Under the pieces are notes generated by a model. It was not told the origin of the DNA, made no database searches, and was given only the letters and a program-made list of their open reading frames with translations. The translations under genes were made by a program, and so were the position numbers. Below are positions 33,929-43,038 of a stretch of DNA of 43,038 bases, piece by piece. The first letter of the stretch is position 1, and every line of letters begins with the position of its first letter. Source of the stretch: Winogradskyella sp. (lineage in GTDB: Bacteria; Bacteroidota; Bacteroidia; Flavobacteriales; Flavobacteriaceae); NCBI GenBank assembly GCA_028383925.1, contig JAOEWO010000021.1:1-43038 (forward strand), in the 5' to 3' direction.

Positions 33929-36409
33929 TTATAATTCGAATGCATTATTGTTCACGAAGAAGATGGCGTTTACTAAAAATAGTTTTCCGTTTTCCCAAAA
34001 ACTTCTAAAAAGTGTATTATCTACCATGTAGATAAAACTGCCGTTTCCCATACGTTCTTCTCCAAAGACTAACGTTTTATCGAGATTTTTTAGTGCGTTT
34101 TTACCAGCAAAGCCAGAAAATACTTTGGTATCATCTAAGTGCGCCACATTGTAACCACTATCTAAAAGACTGTACGCAGAGCTTCCCAGTTTTAGTGTAA
34201 AATAATCGTTACTGTAGCCAAAAGTCATAGGATGTGTGTTATCTACTTTTGTCTTAAAAATGGCACCAGTAATAAGGCTGTTGCTGTATGAGCGCTCTCT
34301 ATCTGCATAAGCAACGAGATTGTCTGTAGCTTCTTCGTTCTCTGAGGCTTTATATTTTAGGCTAAACCCATCTTTACCTGCAAAACTTCGTAAAGCACCA
34401 TCTATAGCAATTACTTTGCCGCCGCTGCGTACCCAATCTTTTACTTTGGTCATAGTAGCCTCATTAAGCACACTGCCATAATAACCATTAGGTATAATGA
34501 GAATATTATATTTATCTAAGTTTGTTCTACTTAGGTTATCGGTGTTTATTGAGGTAATTGGGTAGTGTAATTGTTGCTCAAAGAAATGCCAAATTTCACC
34601 ATAACTTAATGATGAAGTGCCCTCGCCAGATAATACCGCGATTTTTTGCTTGTTAATTAATTTTATATCAGGCGAACCAATATCTGGTGAGCTTTGAGAA
34701 AACCCACTATTTATTTGAGTTAAGGGTTGTGTATGGCTTTGTGCAACTGTATTTAAGGTTGCTACAAAATCAGTAATGTGCTTGTTGTCTCCTTTTGTTA
34801 TAATTAAAGAACCACGTTCAAAGTTACTCCCATTAGAGCTAAATGGTTTTTCTGTAAAACGTACTCTAAAATTTTGTTTTAATAGTTCAGCTAAAAACTG
34901 CGCGTCTTCCATAGCATTCCATTTGCTAACATAGCCATAAGCGTCTTTTAAAACTTGTAGCGACTTACGCTCTGCCAATACCGTGCTATTAATTTTTGTT
35001 GTACTTGCAATTGCATCTAAGCCGTAAGCATAGGGTATAGACCATGCTGTGATATCATAAGTAAGCGAGTCCGATAGTTTAGCGTCTGGCTCAAACAATA
35101 CTTTCACCATTTTTCCTTTTGGTTGATTGGTGTGCACAACCATAGCGCTAGAGTTAACGTTTATACTGCCTTGCTTTCCGGTTGCATAATTGTAGCCCGA
35201 AACTTTTGTAGTTGTTGGGTTTTCATGTTTAATATCGTGTTTATTTAAAAGATTTTTTAAGCTATTTAGTTTATCAGTATTACCAGAAACTACATAACTT
35301 TTATATTTTAAGTCTGAATTGTCAAAGAATTTAGCAAATTCAGAATTTAATTTCTCTGCGTTTTGTGAAGCAATCTCAACGGTTGAAAGACCTGTTGTAG
35401 TATGGTGTGTTAAACGCTCTACTAACGTAAGTATATGACCTTCGTCATTTAGAATACCGAGTCCAGCCATACCATGTCCGCCTTGCTCATAAGTCATACC
35501 AATGGCTCCCATATATGTTGGGTAAGTATCACCATAACTTGGGTAAAACAAATCAAAACGTTCTCTGGTAAAAAACAACCAACCTTCCGCATCAAAATAC
35601 TTAGCGTGATTTTGCCCTATTTGAGTCTGAAAATCGCGTTGCCAATCACTAATAACTTCATGAAAAGGTTCTGCAGCAGGTGCAAAATAATAAGGCTCAT
35701 TAATTCCTTGTTCATGAAAATCTACATGAATATGTGGCATCCATTTGTTGTAAGCTTTTAGTCGAGATGCACTTTCAATTTGTGTGGCCCAAGCCCAATC
35801 TCTATTAAGGTCAAAAAGGTAATGGTTTGGTCGTCCGCCAGGCCAAGGTTCATTGTGTTCGCTAGCTTGCCTATCTACATTGTAAGGTTGGCTGGCCGTT
35901 TCGTTAAACCAGTTGACGTAACGATCTCTACCGTCTGGGTTTATAGATGGGTCTATAATAACCACCGTATTTTCTAATAATGCTTTGCGCTCGGTTAATA
36001 ATTTATAAAGTGTTAACATAGCTGCTTCTGTACTAGAAGCTTCATTACCATGTACATTATAACTTAGCCAAACTATAGCAATGTTTGTAGCTGTTGGTGT
36101 ACCATTTAGTAATCCTGTGTTTTTAAGATTATTCTCTCTAATCGTTTCAAGATTTTTAATATTAGCTTCACTCGATATGTAGGCTAGGTGTAAGCCTCTA
36201 CGCTCGTTTGTAGTGCCATATTGTTCTAACTTTACCTGGTTTGGTAGTTGGTTAGCTACAGTTTTAAAATAATCTACAACTTGATGGTGACGACTAAATT
36301 GTGTCCCAATTTCGTAACCTAAAAAGTCACTTGGTGATTGAATGTTTTGAGCAAGCGTTAAGTTTTGAAAACTTAATAAGACAAAAAGAATAATAATTAG
36401 TTTACGCAT
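33929..36409 (-). CDS. M14-family zinc carboxypeptidase, secreted
   Basis: An 826-residue protein with signal peptide (residues 1-20, ending LTLAQ). The peptidase M14 domain occupies about 30-330: zinc motif HGNE (H120, E123), substrate-binding INPDGRDRY, third ligand in PHIHVDFHEQG (H228 or H232), and a candidate catalytic glutamate in MTYEQGGHG. The C-terminal half resembles a class I glutamine-amidotransferase-like module around residues 590-680 (IAVLSGEGTSSLSYGEIWHFFEQQ, ILIIPNGYYGSVLN), a composition seen in other Bacteroidetes M14 proteins. No T9SS sorting domain is present at the C-terminus. It is first in a two-gene unit with the M16 lipoprotein, suggesting joint extracytoplasmic peptide processing. 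Confidence 0.92.
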   Translation of the reverse strand: MRKLIIILFVLLSFQNLTLAQNIQSPSDFLGYEIGTQFSRHHQVVDYFKTVANQLPNQVKLEQYGTTNERRGLHLAYISSEANIKNLETIRENNLKNTGLLNGTPTATNIAIVWLSYNVHGNEASSTEAAMLTLYKLLTERKALLENTVVIIDPSINPDGRDRYVNWFNETASQPYNVDRQASEHNEPWPGGRPNHYLFDLNRDWAWATQIESASRLKAYNKWMPHIHVDFHEQGINEPYYFAPAAEPFHEVISDWQRDFQTQIGQNHAKYFDAEGWLFFTRERFDLFYPSYGDTYPTYMGAIGMTYEQGGHGMAGLGILNDEGHILTLVERLTHHTTTGLSTVEIASQNAEKLNSEFAKFFDNSDLKYKSYVVSGNTDKLNSLKNLLNKHDIKHENPTTTKVSGYNYATGKQGSINVNSSAMVVHTNQPKGKMVKVLFEPDAKLSDSLTYDITAWSIPYAYGLDAIASTTKINSTVLAERKSLQVLKDAYGYVSKWNAMEDAQFLAELLKQNFRVRFTEKPFSSNGSNFERGSLIITKGDNKHITDFVATLNTVAQSHTQPLTQINSGFSQSSPDIGSPDIKLINKQKIAVLSGEGTSSLSYGEIWHFFEQQLHYPITSINTDNLSRTNLDKYNILIIPNGYYGSVLNEATMTKVKDWVRSGGKVIAIDGALRSFAGKDGFSLKYKASENEEATDNLVAYADRERSYSNSLITGAIFKTKVDNTHPMTFGYSNDYFTLKLGSSAYSLLDSGYNVAHLDDTKVFSGFAGKNALKNLDKTLVFGEERMGNGSFIYMVDNTLFRSFWENGKLFLVNAIFFVNNNAFEL

Positions 36410-36686
36410 TTAAGTAATTTTTGGTTGAATGTTAGTAAAGATACATCGCGTTAGCGAATTAACTAAAAATTAGTAATTAAAAAAATGAAGTGCCTTATAT
36501 TTATGCCATTATTAACATCAGTGTTAAAGTGTCTTTTTTTTAATTTTGTTATTTCGGTTGAATTCTAACAGTGATATGGGTAGCGTTTATACCGAAAAAA
36601 GAAGTTTGATTCAAATAAAAAGTTCTCGATACGATCCTTTAAAAAAAATCACGCAAACTATCAGTTATAGAATATCTAATTTGTAA

Positions 36687-38300
36687 ATGAGTTTAAGTCA
36701 ACCAACCAACTATATTCCGTTTAGAGAAACCAATTATTTCTCTGATTTTATTTGTAATTACCTCGAAGAAAGTGAAGATTTAAAGCCGTTTTACAACCGT
36801 TTTCCAAATCTAGAAAACTTTGAGGCGCAGATTAAAGAAAAAGCAAACTCTAATGAAGTTTCAAAAACAACTAGAAAAATTTTAGCAGAAACTTTAAAAG
36901 CACAATATGCTACTCTTGAAACATCAGAATTAACCTTAGCTCGCATAGAAAGTCTTAAAGACGAAAACACCTTCACCATTACAACAGGTCATCAACTCAA
37001 CTTATTTACAGGACCTCTTTATTTTCTTTATAAAATAATATCAACCTTAAATTTAGCCAAGCAATTAAAAGTTAAACATCCAAATTACAATTTTGTGCCT
37101 GTGTATTGGATGGCTTCAGAAGATCATGATTTTGAAGAAATAAATTATTTTAATTTTAAAGGAAAAAAGATACAGTGGGCGAGCCAACAAACAGGTGCTG
37201 TTGGCCATTTTAGTACTGAAGGTTTAGATGCGGTTTTAGAAGTGATTTCTTCAGAATTTGGGGCAGGAAAAAATGCTGAACAATTAAAAATATGGTTTAA
37301 GGAGGCCTATTTAAATCATCCTAATTTAGCAGATGCTACACGTTATTTAGCGAATGAATTATTTGGCGCGCATGGTTTGGTTATTCTAGATTCTGATCAT
37401 AGAGATCTAAAGCGTTTATTTATCCCTAATATAGAAAAGGAATTAGTTGAACAAACTGCTTTTAAAAAGGTGTCTGAAACTAATAAAACACTTGAAGATT
37501 TAGGATTAAAAATTCAGGTGAATCCGAGAGAAATTAATTTTTTCTACATAGACAAAGGTTTGAGAGCGCGTATTGTTTTTGAAGATAACACATTTAAAGT
37601 CAACAATACAACGATTTCATGGACTAAGAGTGCAATGCTAAAACACCTATATGAGGTGCCTGAACGTTTTTCGCCAAACGTAATTATGAGACCCTTATAC
37701 CAAGAAGTTATTTTACCAAACTTGTGTTACACAGGTGGTGGTGGAGAATTGATTTATTGGTTGCAATTAAAATCTAATTTTGAAGCGCAAGGAGTTACAT
37801 TTCCTATGTTATTGTTAAGAAATTCTGCTTTAGTAAAAACCAGAAAGCAATGCGAAAAACTTGAAAAACTTTATATTTCTGACAAAGATTTATTTTTAAA
37901 ACGCAGCAGTTTTATTAATAAAAAAATTCGTAAAATCTCTAATATTGATATTGATTTCTCGCAGCAAATTCAACATTTAGAAGATCAGTTTAAAGATTTA
38001 TATCAACTAGCAGAGCAAACCGATAAATCTTTTGTAGGTGCTGTAAAGGCCCAAGAGGTGAAACAAATAAAAGGTCTTAAGAATTTAGAAAAACGTTTGT
38101 TAAAAGCTCAAAAACGGAAGTTAGTAGATCAAATTGAGCGTTGTACAGTATTACAAGAGCAATTGTTTCCTAATGAAAGTTTGCAAGAGCGCAATACTAA
38201 TTTTTCAGAATTGTATTTAGAATACGGCGACCAATTAATACCAAAATTATTAAAAAGCCTATCACCTTTAAAGGGGGAGTTTTTAGTTTTAACAATTTAG
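36687..38300 (+). CDS. bshC: Bacillithiol biosynthesis cysteine-adding enzyme BshC
   Basis: A 537-residue protein matching the BshC family in length. It joins cysteine to glucosaminyl-malate, the last step of bacillithiol synthesis, the low-molecular-weight thiol used by many Bacteroidota and Firmicutes. Diagnostic blocks are TTGHQLNLFTGPLYFLYKI, PVYWMASEDHDFEEI (HxxH-like region of the Rossmann core), VIMRPLYQEVILPNLCYTGGGGE and a C-terminal coiled coil (about residues 400-520). No other bsh gene is in the window, so bshA and bshB must be elsewhere. guaA follows 55 bases downstream with its own promoter box. Confidence 0.95.
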   Translation: MSLSQPTNYIPFRETNYFSDFICNYLEESEDLKPFYNRFPNLENFEAQIKEKANSNEVSKTTRKILAETLKAQYATLETSELTLARIESLKDENTFTITTGHQLNLFTGPLYFLYKIISTLNLAKQLKVKHPNYNFVPVYWMASEDHDFEEINYFNFKGKKIQWASQQTGAVGHFSTEGLDAVLEVISSEFGAGKNAEQLKIWFKEAYLNHPNLADATRYLANELFGAHGLVILDSDHRDLKRLFIPNIEKELVEQTAFKKVSETNKTLEDLGLKIQVNPREINFFYIDKGLRARIVFEDNTFKVNNTTISWTKSAMLKHLYEVPERFSPNVIMRPLYQEVILPNLCYTGGGGELIYWLQLKSNFEAQGVTFPMLLLRNSALVKTRKQCEKLEKLYISDKDLFLKRSSFINKKIRKISNIDIDFSQQIQHLEDQFKDLYQLAEQTDKSFVGAVKAQEVKQIKGLKNLEKRLLKAQKRKLVDQIERCTVLQEQLFPNESLQERNTNFSELYLEYGDQLIPKLLKSLSPLKGEFLVLTI

Positions 38301-38344
38301 AGTAATTTTTAGCACCTTCTTGTTTTAAATTTAGTGGTATTTGT

Positions 38345-38352
38345 TACTTTTG
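38345..38352 (+). promoter_or_regulatory. Predicted -7 box TACTTTTG of guaA
   Basis: TACTTTTG matches TAnnTTTG exactly and has TTG at 38320-38322, 22 bases upstream, within the usual spacing. The box ends only 3 bases before the guaA ATG, so the mRNA would be leaderless or nearly so. Confidence 0.6.
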
Positions 38353-38355
38353 CAC

Positions 38356-39891
38356 ATGCAACATAACAAAGTACTTATATTAGATTTCGGTTCGCAATAC
38401 ACACAGCTTATTGCGCGTAGAGTTAGAGAGTTAAACATCTACTGCGAAATTCATCCATTCAATAAAATACCAAACGATTCTGAAACCTTTAAAGCGGTTA
38501 TTTTATCTGGTAGCCCTAATTCTGTTAGAGGAGAAGCCGTGCTTCATCCTAATTTAGATACTATTAGAGGTAAAAAGCCAATGCTTGCTGTATGTTACGG
38601 TGCGCAATACCTTGCACATTTTTCTGGAGGTGAAGTGGCAGAATCTAATACGAGAGAATACGGAAGAGCTCATTTAGATTATATAAAAACTGATGATGAT
38701 TTTTTTGAAAATATTCACCAAGGTAGTCAGGTTTGGATGAGTCATAGCGATACCATTAAGCAATTACCGACTAACGGTGTTTTGCTAGCAAGTACAGCAG
38801 ATGTGAAAAATGCAGCTTATAAGATTGAAGGTGAACAAACGTACGCTATTCAATTTCATCCAGAGGTGTATCATTCTACAGACGGACATCAGTTATTGCA
38901 TAATTTTTTAATTAAGATAGCAAAAGTAGAGCAAGATTGGACACCAAATGCTTTTGTAGACGAAACCGTTGAAGGGTTAAAAGAAAAACTAGGTAACGAT
39001 AAAGTTGTTTTAGGTTTATCTGGTGGTGTAGATTCTTCTGTTGCTGCCATGCTATTGCATAAAGCTATTGGTAAAAACCTATACTGCATCTTTGTTAATA
39101 ATGGTTTGTTGCGTAAAAATGAATTTAAAGATGTACTTCACCAATACGAAGGCATGGGATTAAACGTTAAAGGTGTAGATGCTTCGGCACGCTTTTTGGA
39201 TGCCCTAAAAGGGTTGAGTGATCCTGAACTAAAAAGAAAAGCTATTGGTAATGCTTTTATAGAAGTTTTTGATGATGAAGCGACATTAATAAAAGATGTT
39301 AAATGGTTGGCACAAGGTACAATATATCCTGATGTTATAGAGAGTGTCTCTGCAACAGGTGGCCCAAGTGCAACTATAAAAAGTCATCATAATGTTGGTG
39401 GGTTACCAGATTATATGAAATTAAAAATTGTAGAACCACTTAGAGCTTTATTTAAAGATGAAGTAAGGCGTGTTGGGGCTTCTATGAATATGGATAGTGA
39501 GTTGTTAGGACGTCATCCTTTTCCTGGGCCAGGTTTAGCAATTCGTATTCTCGGTGATCTAACTGCAGAAAAAGTGCGTATATTACAAGAGGTAGATGCT
39601 GTGTTTATAAATAATTTACGATCTTGGAATTTGTATGACAAAGTATGGCAAGCAGGTGCTATCTTATTACCCGTAAATAGTGTTGGTGTAATGGGAGATG
39701 AGCGTACTTACGAGAAATGTGTAGCTTTAAGAGCTGTAGAAAGTACCGACGGTATGACGGCAGATTGGGTAAATTTACCTTACGAGTTTTTGCAAAAAAC
39801 CTCTAACGAAATTATAAATAAAGTAAAAGGTGTTAATAGAGTTGTTTATGATATCAGTTCTAAACCACCTGCTACTATAGAGTGGGAATAA
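38356..39891 (+). CDS. guaA: GMP synthase (glutamine-hydrolysing)
   Basis: 511 residues from the ATG at 38356; the frame opens at a TTG at 38341, but that lies within the promoter box. It converts XMP to GMP with glutamine and ATP. The class I amidotransferase domain has nucleophile C80 (in [10 protein letters not shown]), H168 and E170 (in QFHPEV). The ATP-pyrophosphatase loop is SGGVDS at 222-227. The dimerisation domain contains [16 protein letters not shown] sequence ([17 protein letters not shown]) and the C-terminus KPPATIEWE. All catalytic residues are present. The order bshC-guaA-LysM protein is common in Flavobacteriia. Confidence 0.98.
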   Translation: MQHNKVLILDFGSQYTQLIARRVRELNIYCEIHPFNKIPNDSETFKAVILSGSPNSVRGEAVLHPNLDTIRGKKPMLAVCYGAQYLAHFSGGEVAESNTREYGRAHLDYIKTDDDFFENIHQGSQVWMSHSDTIKQLPTNGVLLASTADVKNAAYKIEGEQTYAIQFHPEVYHSTDGHQLLHNFLIKIAKVEQDWTPNAFVDETVEGLKEKLGNDKVVLGLSGGVDSSVAAMLLHKAIGKNLYCIFVNNGLLRKNEFKDVLHQYEGMGLNVKGVDASARFLDALKGLSDPELKRKAIGNAFIEVFDDEATLIKDVKWLAQGTIYPDVIESVSATGGPSATIKSHHNVGGLPDYMKLKIVEPLRALFKDEVRRVGASMNMDSELLGRHPFPGPGLAIRILGDLTAEKVRILQEVDAVFINNLRSWNLYDKVWQAGAILLPVNSVGVMGDERTYEKCVALRAVESTDGMTADWVNLPYEFLQKTSNEIINKVKGVNRVVYDISSKPPATIEWE

Positions 39892-39939
39892 ATAAGAGTA
39901 AACAGTTTTTGGTAGGCAGTTTGCAATAATATAAAATGT

Positions 39940-41841
39940 ATGAAGAATTTTTTAACCATAATATTAATTGCATTTGCTTTTACAATTAGTGCTCAAAATT
40001 ACAAAGAACACAAAGTTAAAGCTGGTGAAACTATAGAGAGTATTGCTAAGCAATATTTGGTAACTCCTTTTGATATTTATGCCTTAAATCCTGATGCTAA
40101 GACCAAGTTTCAGACTAATTCTGTTTTAATTATTCCGTTGTCTAAAGTTAAAAACGAAGCTGTAGATGAAGCTTCGCGAGAGCTAATTGGTTACAAAACA
40201 CATAAAGTTAAACGTAAGGAAACATTATTTGGTTTAGCTAAAAAATACAGTGTTACCGAAGACGAAATAAAAAAAGCAAATAGGTTCTTATATTCTGAAA
40301 ACCTAAAAAAAGGGAACAAAATAAAAATACCTAAGTATAGGACTGTAATTTATAAAAAGAGTTACAATAATACGCTAAAAACCTATACTGTATTGCCACA
40401 AGAAGGCAAATGGAGAATTGCTTATAAATTTGGGATTACAGTGGCAGAATTAGAAGGCTTAAATCCTTTAATGAAAGCCGTTATTCAGCCAGGTGAAACA
40501 CTAAATGTACCTAATATTGCTGATGACCAAGAAAAGCCAACTACAGATACTCATAACTATTATGAGGTATTGCCAAAAGAAGGATTTTACAGGTTAAAAG
40601 TAAAATTAGGATTAACACAAGAACAATTAGAAGCCCTAAACCCAGAAATTAAAGTAGTGGGTTTAAAAGAAGGTATGGTTCTTAAAATACCAGCAGAAAT
40701 TACGTCAGCAGGTACTTTTGATAATATAGCAACCACAAGTTTAAATACTACGATAACCAATTTTAAAACAAAAAGGATAGCTTTAATGTTGCCTTATCGC
40801 TTAGATAAAATTGATACAGACTCTATTGAAGAAACAAAGGAAATGATTAAAAACAATGCCTTACTTTCTGCTGTATTAGATTTGCACGTTGGTGTAACTA
40901 TGGCCTTAGATTCTGCTAAGCAATTAGGTATTTCTACCAACCTTAAGGTTTTTGATACACGCTATGGTATTTCTACGATAAGAGATATATTAGATGAAAA
41001 TGATTTTTCGGATTATGATGCTGTTATAGGACCTATTAAATCAGATTGTTTTGATAGAGTAGCATCTGCTTTAAAGAATGATAAGATCCCAGTAATTGCA
41101 GCCATGACCATGCCAAAAGAAGTGTATAAAAATGTGTTTCAAACCATACCCGAAAGTAAATTACTAAGACAAGCCATGCTAGATTTTGTTAAGGCTGACA
41201 GTACAAAAACTAAAGTTGTAGTTATTGCAGACCAAGGTCACAGAAGTAGAAGTGAGTTATTAAAAAAAGAGTTTCCAACAGCAAAGCTCATCTATTCTAG
41301 AAAAAATAAAAAAGGCGAAGATGGGTTTTATTTGTATCCACAAGATTTAGAAAATGTGTTTTTAGCAGGGAAAACTATTGTCTTTTTAGAAACTAAAAGC
41401 AACTCATTAGCATCTAGTGTTATTAGTATGCTTAATGCATTATCTGTAGATAAAACGGAAATTGTTCTTGTAACTTTAGATAAGAATAAAGCTTTTGAAG
41501 GTAAAAACATAGACAATAATGATTTGTCTAATTTAAAGTTTCATTACGCCTCGGTAAACAAAGACTTTGATGAAACTAAGTCAAATAGTTTTGTAAATTC
41601 TTATAAGAAGGTTTACGGTGTATCGCCAAATAAATATGTGGCAAGAGGTTTTGATATTACTCTAGATTTACTATTGCGTTTAGCCTTAAAAGATAATTTG
41701 TATGAAGCCGCAGGTAACGATATAGAAACAGAATACGTAGAAAACAAGTTTAGATATAACAAGTCGCTCTTTGGTGGTTATGTAAATGAAGCCGTATATA
41801 TTGTAAAATATGACGAATTAAGAATTGTAAAAGCAAATTAA
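39940..41841 (+). CDS. LysM repeat protein with periplasmic-binding (type 1) domain
   Basis: A 633-residue exported protein with signal peptide (residues 1-18, ending TISAQ). Four LysM-like modules follow at about 24-66 (VKAGETIESIAKQYLVTPFD), 85-131 (VKRKETLFGLAKKYSVTEDE), 148-190 (LPQEGKWRIAYKFGITVAEL) and 206-250 (LPKEGFYRLKVKLGLTQEQL). The last two are degenerate. From about residue 275 to the end is a fold like periplasmic ABC binding proteins of type 1 (KRIALMLPYRLD, YDAVIGPIKSDCFDRVASAL, IPVIAAMTMP, VARGFDITLDLLLRLA), with no transporter nearby. It should hold peptidoglycan through LysM and bind a ligand, or a protein, with the other domain. OsmC starts one base after its stop. Confidence 0.88.
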   Translation: MKNFLTIILIAFAFTISAQNYKEHKVKAGETIESIAKQYLVTPFDIYALNPDAKTKFQTNSVLIIPLSKVKNEAVDEASRELIGYKTHKVKRKETLFGLAKKYSVTEDEIKKANRFLYSENLKKGNKIKIPKYRTVIYKKSYNNTLKTYTVLPQEGKWRIAYKFGITVAELEGLNPLMKAVIQPGETLNVPNIADDQEKPTTDTHNYYEVLPKEGFYRLKVKLGLTQEQLEALNPEIKVVGLKEGMVLKIPAEITSAGTFDNIATTSLNTTITNFKTKRIALMLPYRLDKIDTDSIEETKEMIKNNALLSAVLDLHVGVTMALDSAKQLGISTNLKVFDTRYGISTIRDILDENDFSDYDAVIGPIKSDCFDRVASALKNDKIPVIAAMTMPKEVYKNVFQTIPESKLLRQAMLDFVKADSTKTKVVVIADQGHRSRSELLKKEFPTAKLIYSRKNKKGEDGFYLYPQDLENVFLAGKTIVFLETKSNSLASSVISMLNALSVDKTEIVLVTLDKNKAFEGKNIDNNDLSNLKFHYASVNKDFDETKSNSFVNSYKKVYGVSPNKYVARGFDITLDLLLRLALKDNLYEAAGNDIETEYVENKFRYNKSLFGGYVNEAVYIVKYDELRIVKAN

Positions 41842-41842
41842 A

Positions 41843-42244
41843 ATGACCTCAAAAGTAACTTACTTAGGTAATTTAAGAACAGAAAGTATACACCTAAAAT
41901 CTAATAATACTTTTATTACAGACGCACCTACAGACAATCATGGTAAAGGTGAAGCGTTTTCACCTACAGATACTGTAGCAACAGGTTTAGCAAGTTGTAT
42001 GCTTACCGTTATGGGAATAAAAGCAGACGGTATGCAAGTGGATATTTCTGGTACAACTGCCGAGGTCACAAAAACAATGCAGAGCAACCCAAGACGTATT
42101 TCTAAAATAGAAGTCGTTATTAAATTACCATTTAGCGCAGATACTAAAACTCAAAAAATATTAGAGCACACAGCAAATACATGCCCAGTGCATTATAGCT
42201 TACACCCAGATATTGTAAAACATATTACTTTTAATTGGCAATAA
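41843..42244 (+). CDS. OsmC-family peroxiredoxin-like protein
   Basis: A 133-residue protein of the OsmC/Ohr superfamily, which reduces organic hydroperoxides through two cysteines. Those are C52 (GLASCMLTVMG) and C114 (ANTCPVHYSLHPD), in the usual positions. The N-terminal sheet (YLGNLRTESIHL) is present. It belongs to the short OsmC subgroup. Sitting between the LysM protein and a DUF922 protein with one-base or zero-base gaps, it is clearly part of one transcript, with stress and envelope functions mixed. Its thiol reductant could be bacillithiol or a thioredoxin; that is not settled by sequence. Confidence 0.94.
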   Translation: MTSKVTYLGNLRTESIHLKSNNTFITDAPTDNHGKGEAFSPTDTVATGLASCMLTVMGIKADGMQVDISGTTAEVTKTMQSNPRRISKIEVVIKLPFSADTKTQKILEHTANTCPVHYSLHPDIVKHITFNWQ

Positions 42245-42790
42245 ATGCAAGTTAAATTTGTAGTCATTTTTCTTTTGTTTTTTTCTTTAGCACCTATCGC
42301 TAAAGAAGAAACCATGTCTTGGAATGCCACTCGCAAACTAACTTGGGCAGATTTTAAAGCCACACCAGATACTACCTCTGATGCTGTAGCATTAACAGCT
42401 TCTGGTATAATCTTTGGTTATTCTGTTAAGACAGCTGGTAGAAAGATTACAGATTTTACAACCACTGTAGAGGCTCATTTTTACCCAAATAAGTCTTGGT
42501 GTTTTAAAGCAAAAAGCAATAATTATATTTTAGCACACGAGCAACTTCACTTTGATATTACAGAACTCTATGCACGTATGTTTAGAGCACAATTAACAAA
42601 GCTAGTTGTTAACCAGAATGTGAAAGCGCAAATGCAACGTTTGCATCAAAAAATAAATACAGCAGTAAACGAAACTCAAAAACGTTACGATATGCAGAGT
42701 AACCATTCTATAAATACAAAAGTGCAAAAAGAATGGGAAATTTTTATTGCTGAAGAATTAAACAAACTAGAGCAGTATAAATCTATTTAA
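42245..42790 (+). CDS. DUF922-type predicted zinc peptidase, exported
   Basis: A 181-residue protein whose start codon follows the OsmC stop codon directly. A signal peptide (residues 1-20) precedes the domain. The HExxH-like motif is H98-E99-Q100-L101-H102 (LAHEQLHFDITELYA), the characteristic feature of DUF922, which places it among putative zinc metallopeptidases. WNATRKLTWADFKATP is the typical opening of the domain. A basic helical region fills the C-terminal third. No substrate is known. The location suggests envelope maintenance together with the LysM protein. Confidence 0.88.
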   Translation: MQVKFVVIFLLFFSLAPIAKEETMSWNATRKLTWADFKATPDTTSDAVALTASGIIFGYSVKTAGRKITDFTTTVEAHFYPNKSWCFKAKSNNYILAHEQLHFDITELYARMFRAQLTKLVVNQNVKAQMQRLHQKINTAVNETQKRYDMQSNHSINTKVQKEWEIFIAEELNKLEQYKSI

Positions 42791-42791
42791 T

Positions 42792-43019
42792 TTGGAAGGA
42801 AGTAAAGATGCGCTCATAGAACTCGCACACTACAAAATGCCTTTTGGTAAATATAAAGATTGGTACTTGGTTGATGTGCCAGAGTATTACTATGTCTGGT
42901 TTAAGCAAAAAGGATTTCCTGAAGGTAAACTTGGCAATATGATGGTGCAAATGCACGACATAAAAATGAACGGACTCGAAGAACTCATCTACAATATAAG
43001 ACGTAATTTTAAGAAGTGA
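42792..43019 (+). CDS. DUF3820 family protein
   Basis: A 75-residue protein read from a TTG at 42792, one base after the DUF922 stop. No ATG gives a full-length alternative. The family signature is YKMPFGKYKDWYLVDVPEYY followed by VWFKQKGFPEGKLGNMMVQM and a conserved helix (NGLEELIYNI). Members are small, soluble and often annotated as putative quorum-sensing regulators or DNA-repair-associated proteins without solid evidence. Here it ends the LysM-OsmC-DUF922 run. The window stops 19 bases after its TGA, so any further genes are not visible. Confidence 0.85.
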   Translation: MEGSKDALIELAHYKMPFGKYKDWYLVDVPEYYYVWFKQKGFPEGKLGNMMVQMHDIKMNGLEELIYNIRRNFKK

Positions 43020-43038
43020 GTATAATATTTTAAGTCTT

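Noticed and set aside
36512..36540. Small hairpin TTAACA/TGTTAA followed by a T-run in the bshC upstream region
   Set aside because: Only 6 A/T-rich pairs, and no transcript is expected to end there; too weak for a terminator or small RNA.
1..43038. CRISPR arrays, tRNA or rRNA genes, IS transposases
   Set aside because: No regularly spaced repeats, cloverleaf-like stretches, rRNA sequence or transposase motifs were seen on either strand.

Overview
The window is chromosomal DNA from a member of the Bacteroidota, most likely a marine-type Flavobacteriaceae. The evidence is AT-rich sequence, TAnnTTTG-type promoter boxes (the Bacteroidetes -7 element), weak or absent Shine-Dalgarno sites, two loci with a type IX secretion (T9SS) type B C-terminal sorting domain, a bacillithiol gene (bshC), and flavobacterial neighbourhoods such as alaS/M23/MerR/LemA/TPM and bshC-guaA-LysM-OsmC. 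I cannot name the genus from sequence alone. Nothing here looks like a prophage, an integrative element, a CRISPR array or an rRNA/tRNA locus.

Layout. 1-105: the 3' end of a DinB-family gene. 127-3926 (minus): a MacA/MacB-type efflux operon (periplasmic adaptor, ATPase, FtsX-type permease) followed by a small helical protein and a cysteine-less ArsC/Spx-like protein. 4039-6840: a membrane PAS sensor without a kinase domain, divergent from a tandem-domain UspA gene and a small membrane protein. A perfect 22-bp palindrome lies between them, about 41.5 bp upstream of the predicted UspA transcription start. 6841-7454: mostly non-coding, with a strong hairpin and what looks like a frameshifted remnant of an exported protein. 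7455-10795: a TrmH-family methyltransferase and the ribosome-assembly GTPases Era and Der, with a small membrane protein on the other strand. 10810-15956: two tandem T9SS type B surface proteins. The first carries a C-type lectin domain. The second is split by one in-frame TAA. 16025-19209 (minus): M23 peptidase, MerR-like regulator, LemA and two TPM-domain proteins. 19334-22908: alaS and a GSCFA protein.

22938-24090 holds an FG-GAP/VCBS beta-propeller gene whose start and stop codons both lie inside inverted repeats, so it looks like a one-gene mobile cassette. A lipoprotein gene follows, then coaD and ddl (minus), divergent from a PASTA protein and rluD. 28378-30948: yaaA, a TPR membrane protein, an unusual ASCH-domain lipoprotein and a VOC protein. 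31061-36409 (minus): an outer-envelope M16 lipoprotein and an M14 metallopeptidase. 36687-43019 (plus): bshC, guaA, a LysM plus periplasmic-binding-domain lipid-envelope protein, OsmC, a DUF922 HExxH protein and a DUF3820 protein, the last four almost without gaps.

Most of the window is core housekeeping. The best candidates for something undescribed are the inverted-repeat gene cassette, the PAS/palindrome/UspA regulatory module, the exported ASCH protein, and the T9SS gene interrupted by a stop codon.
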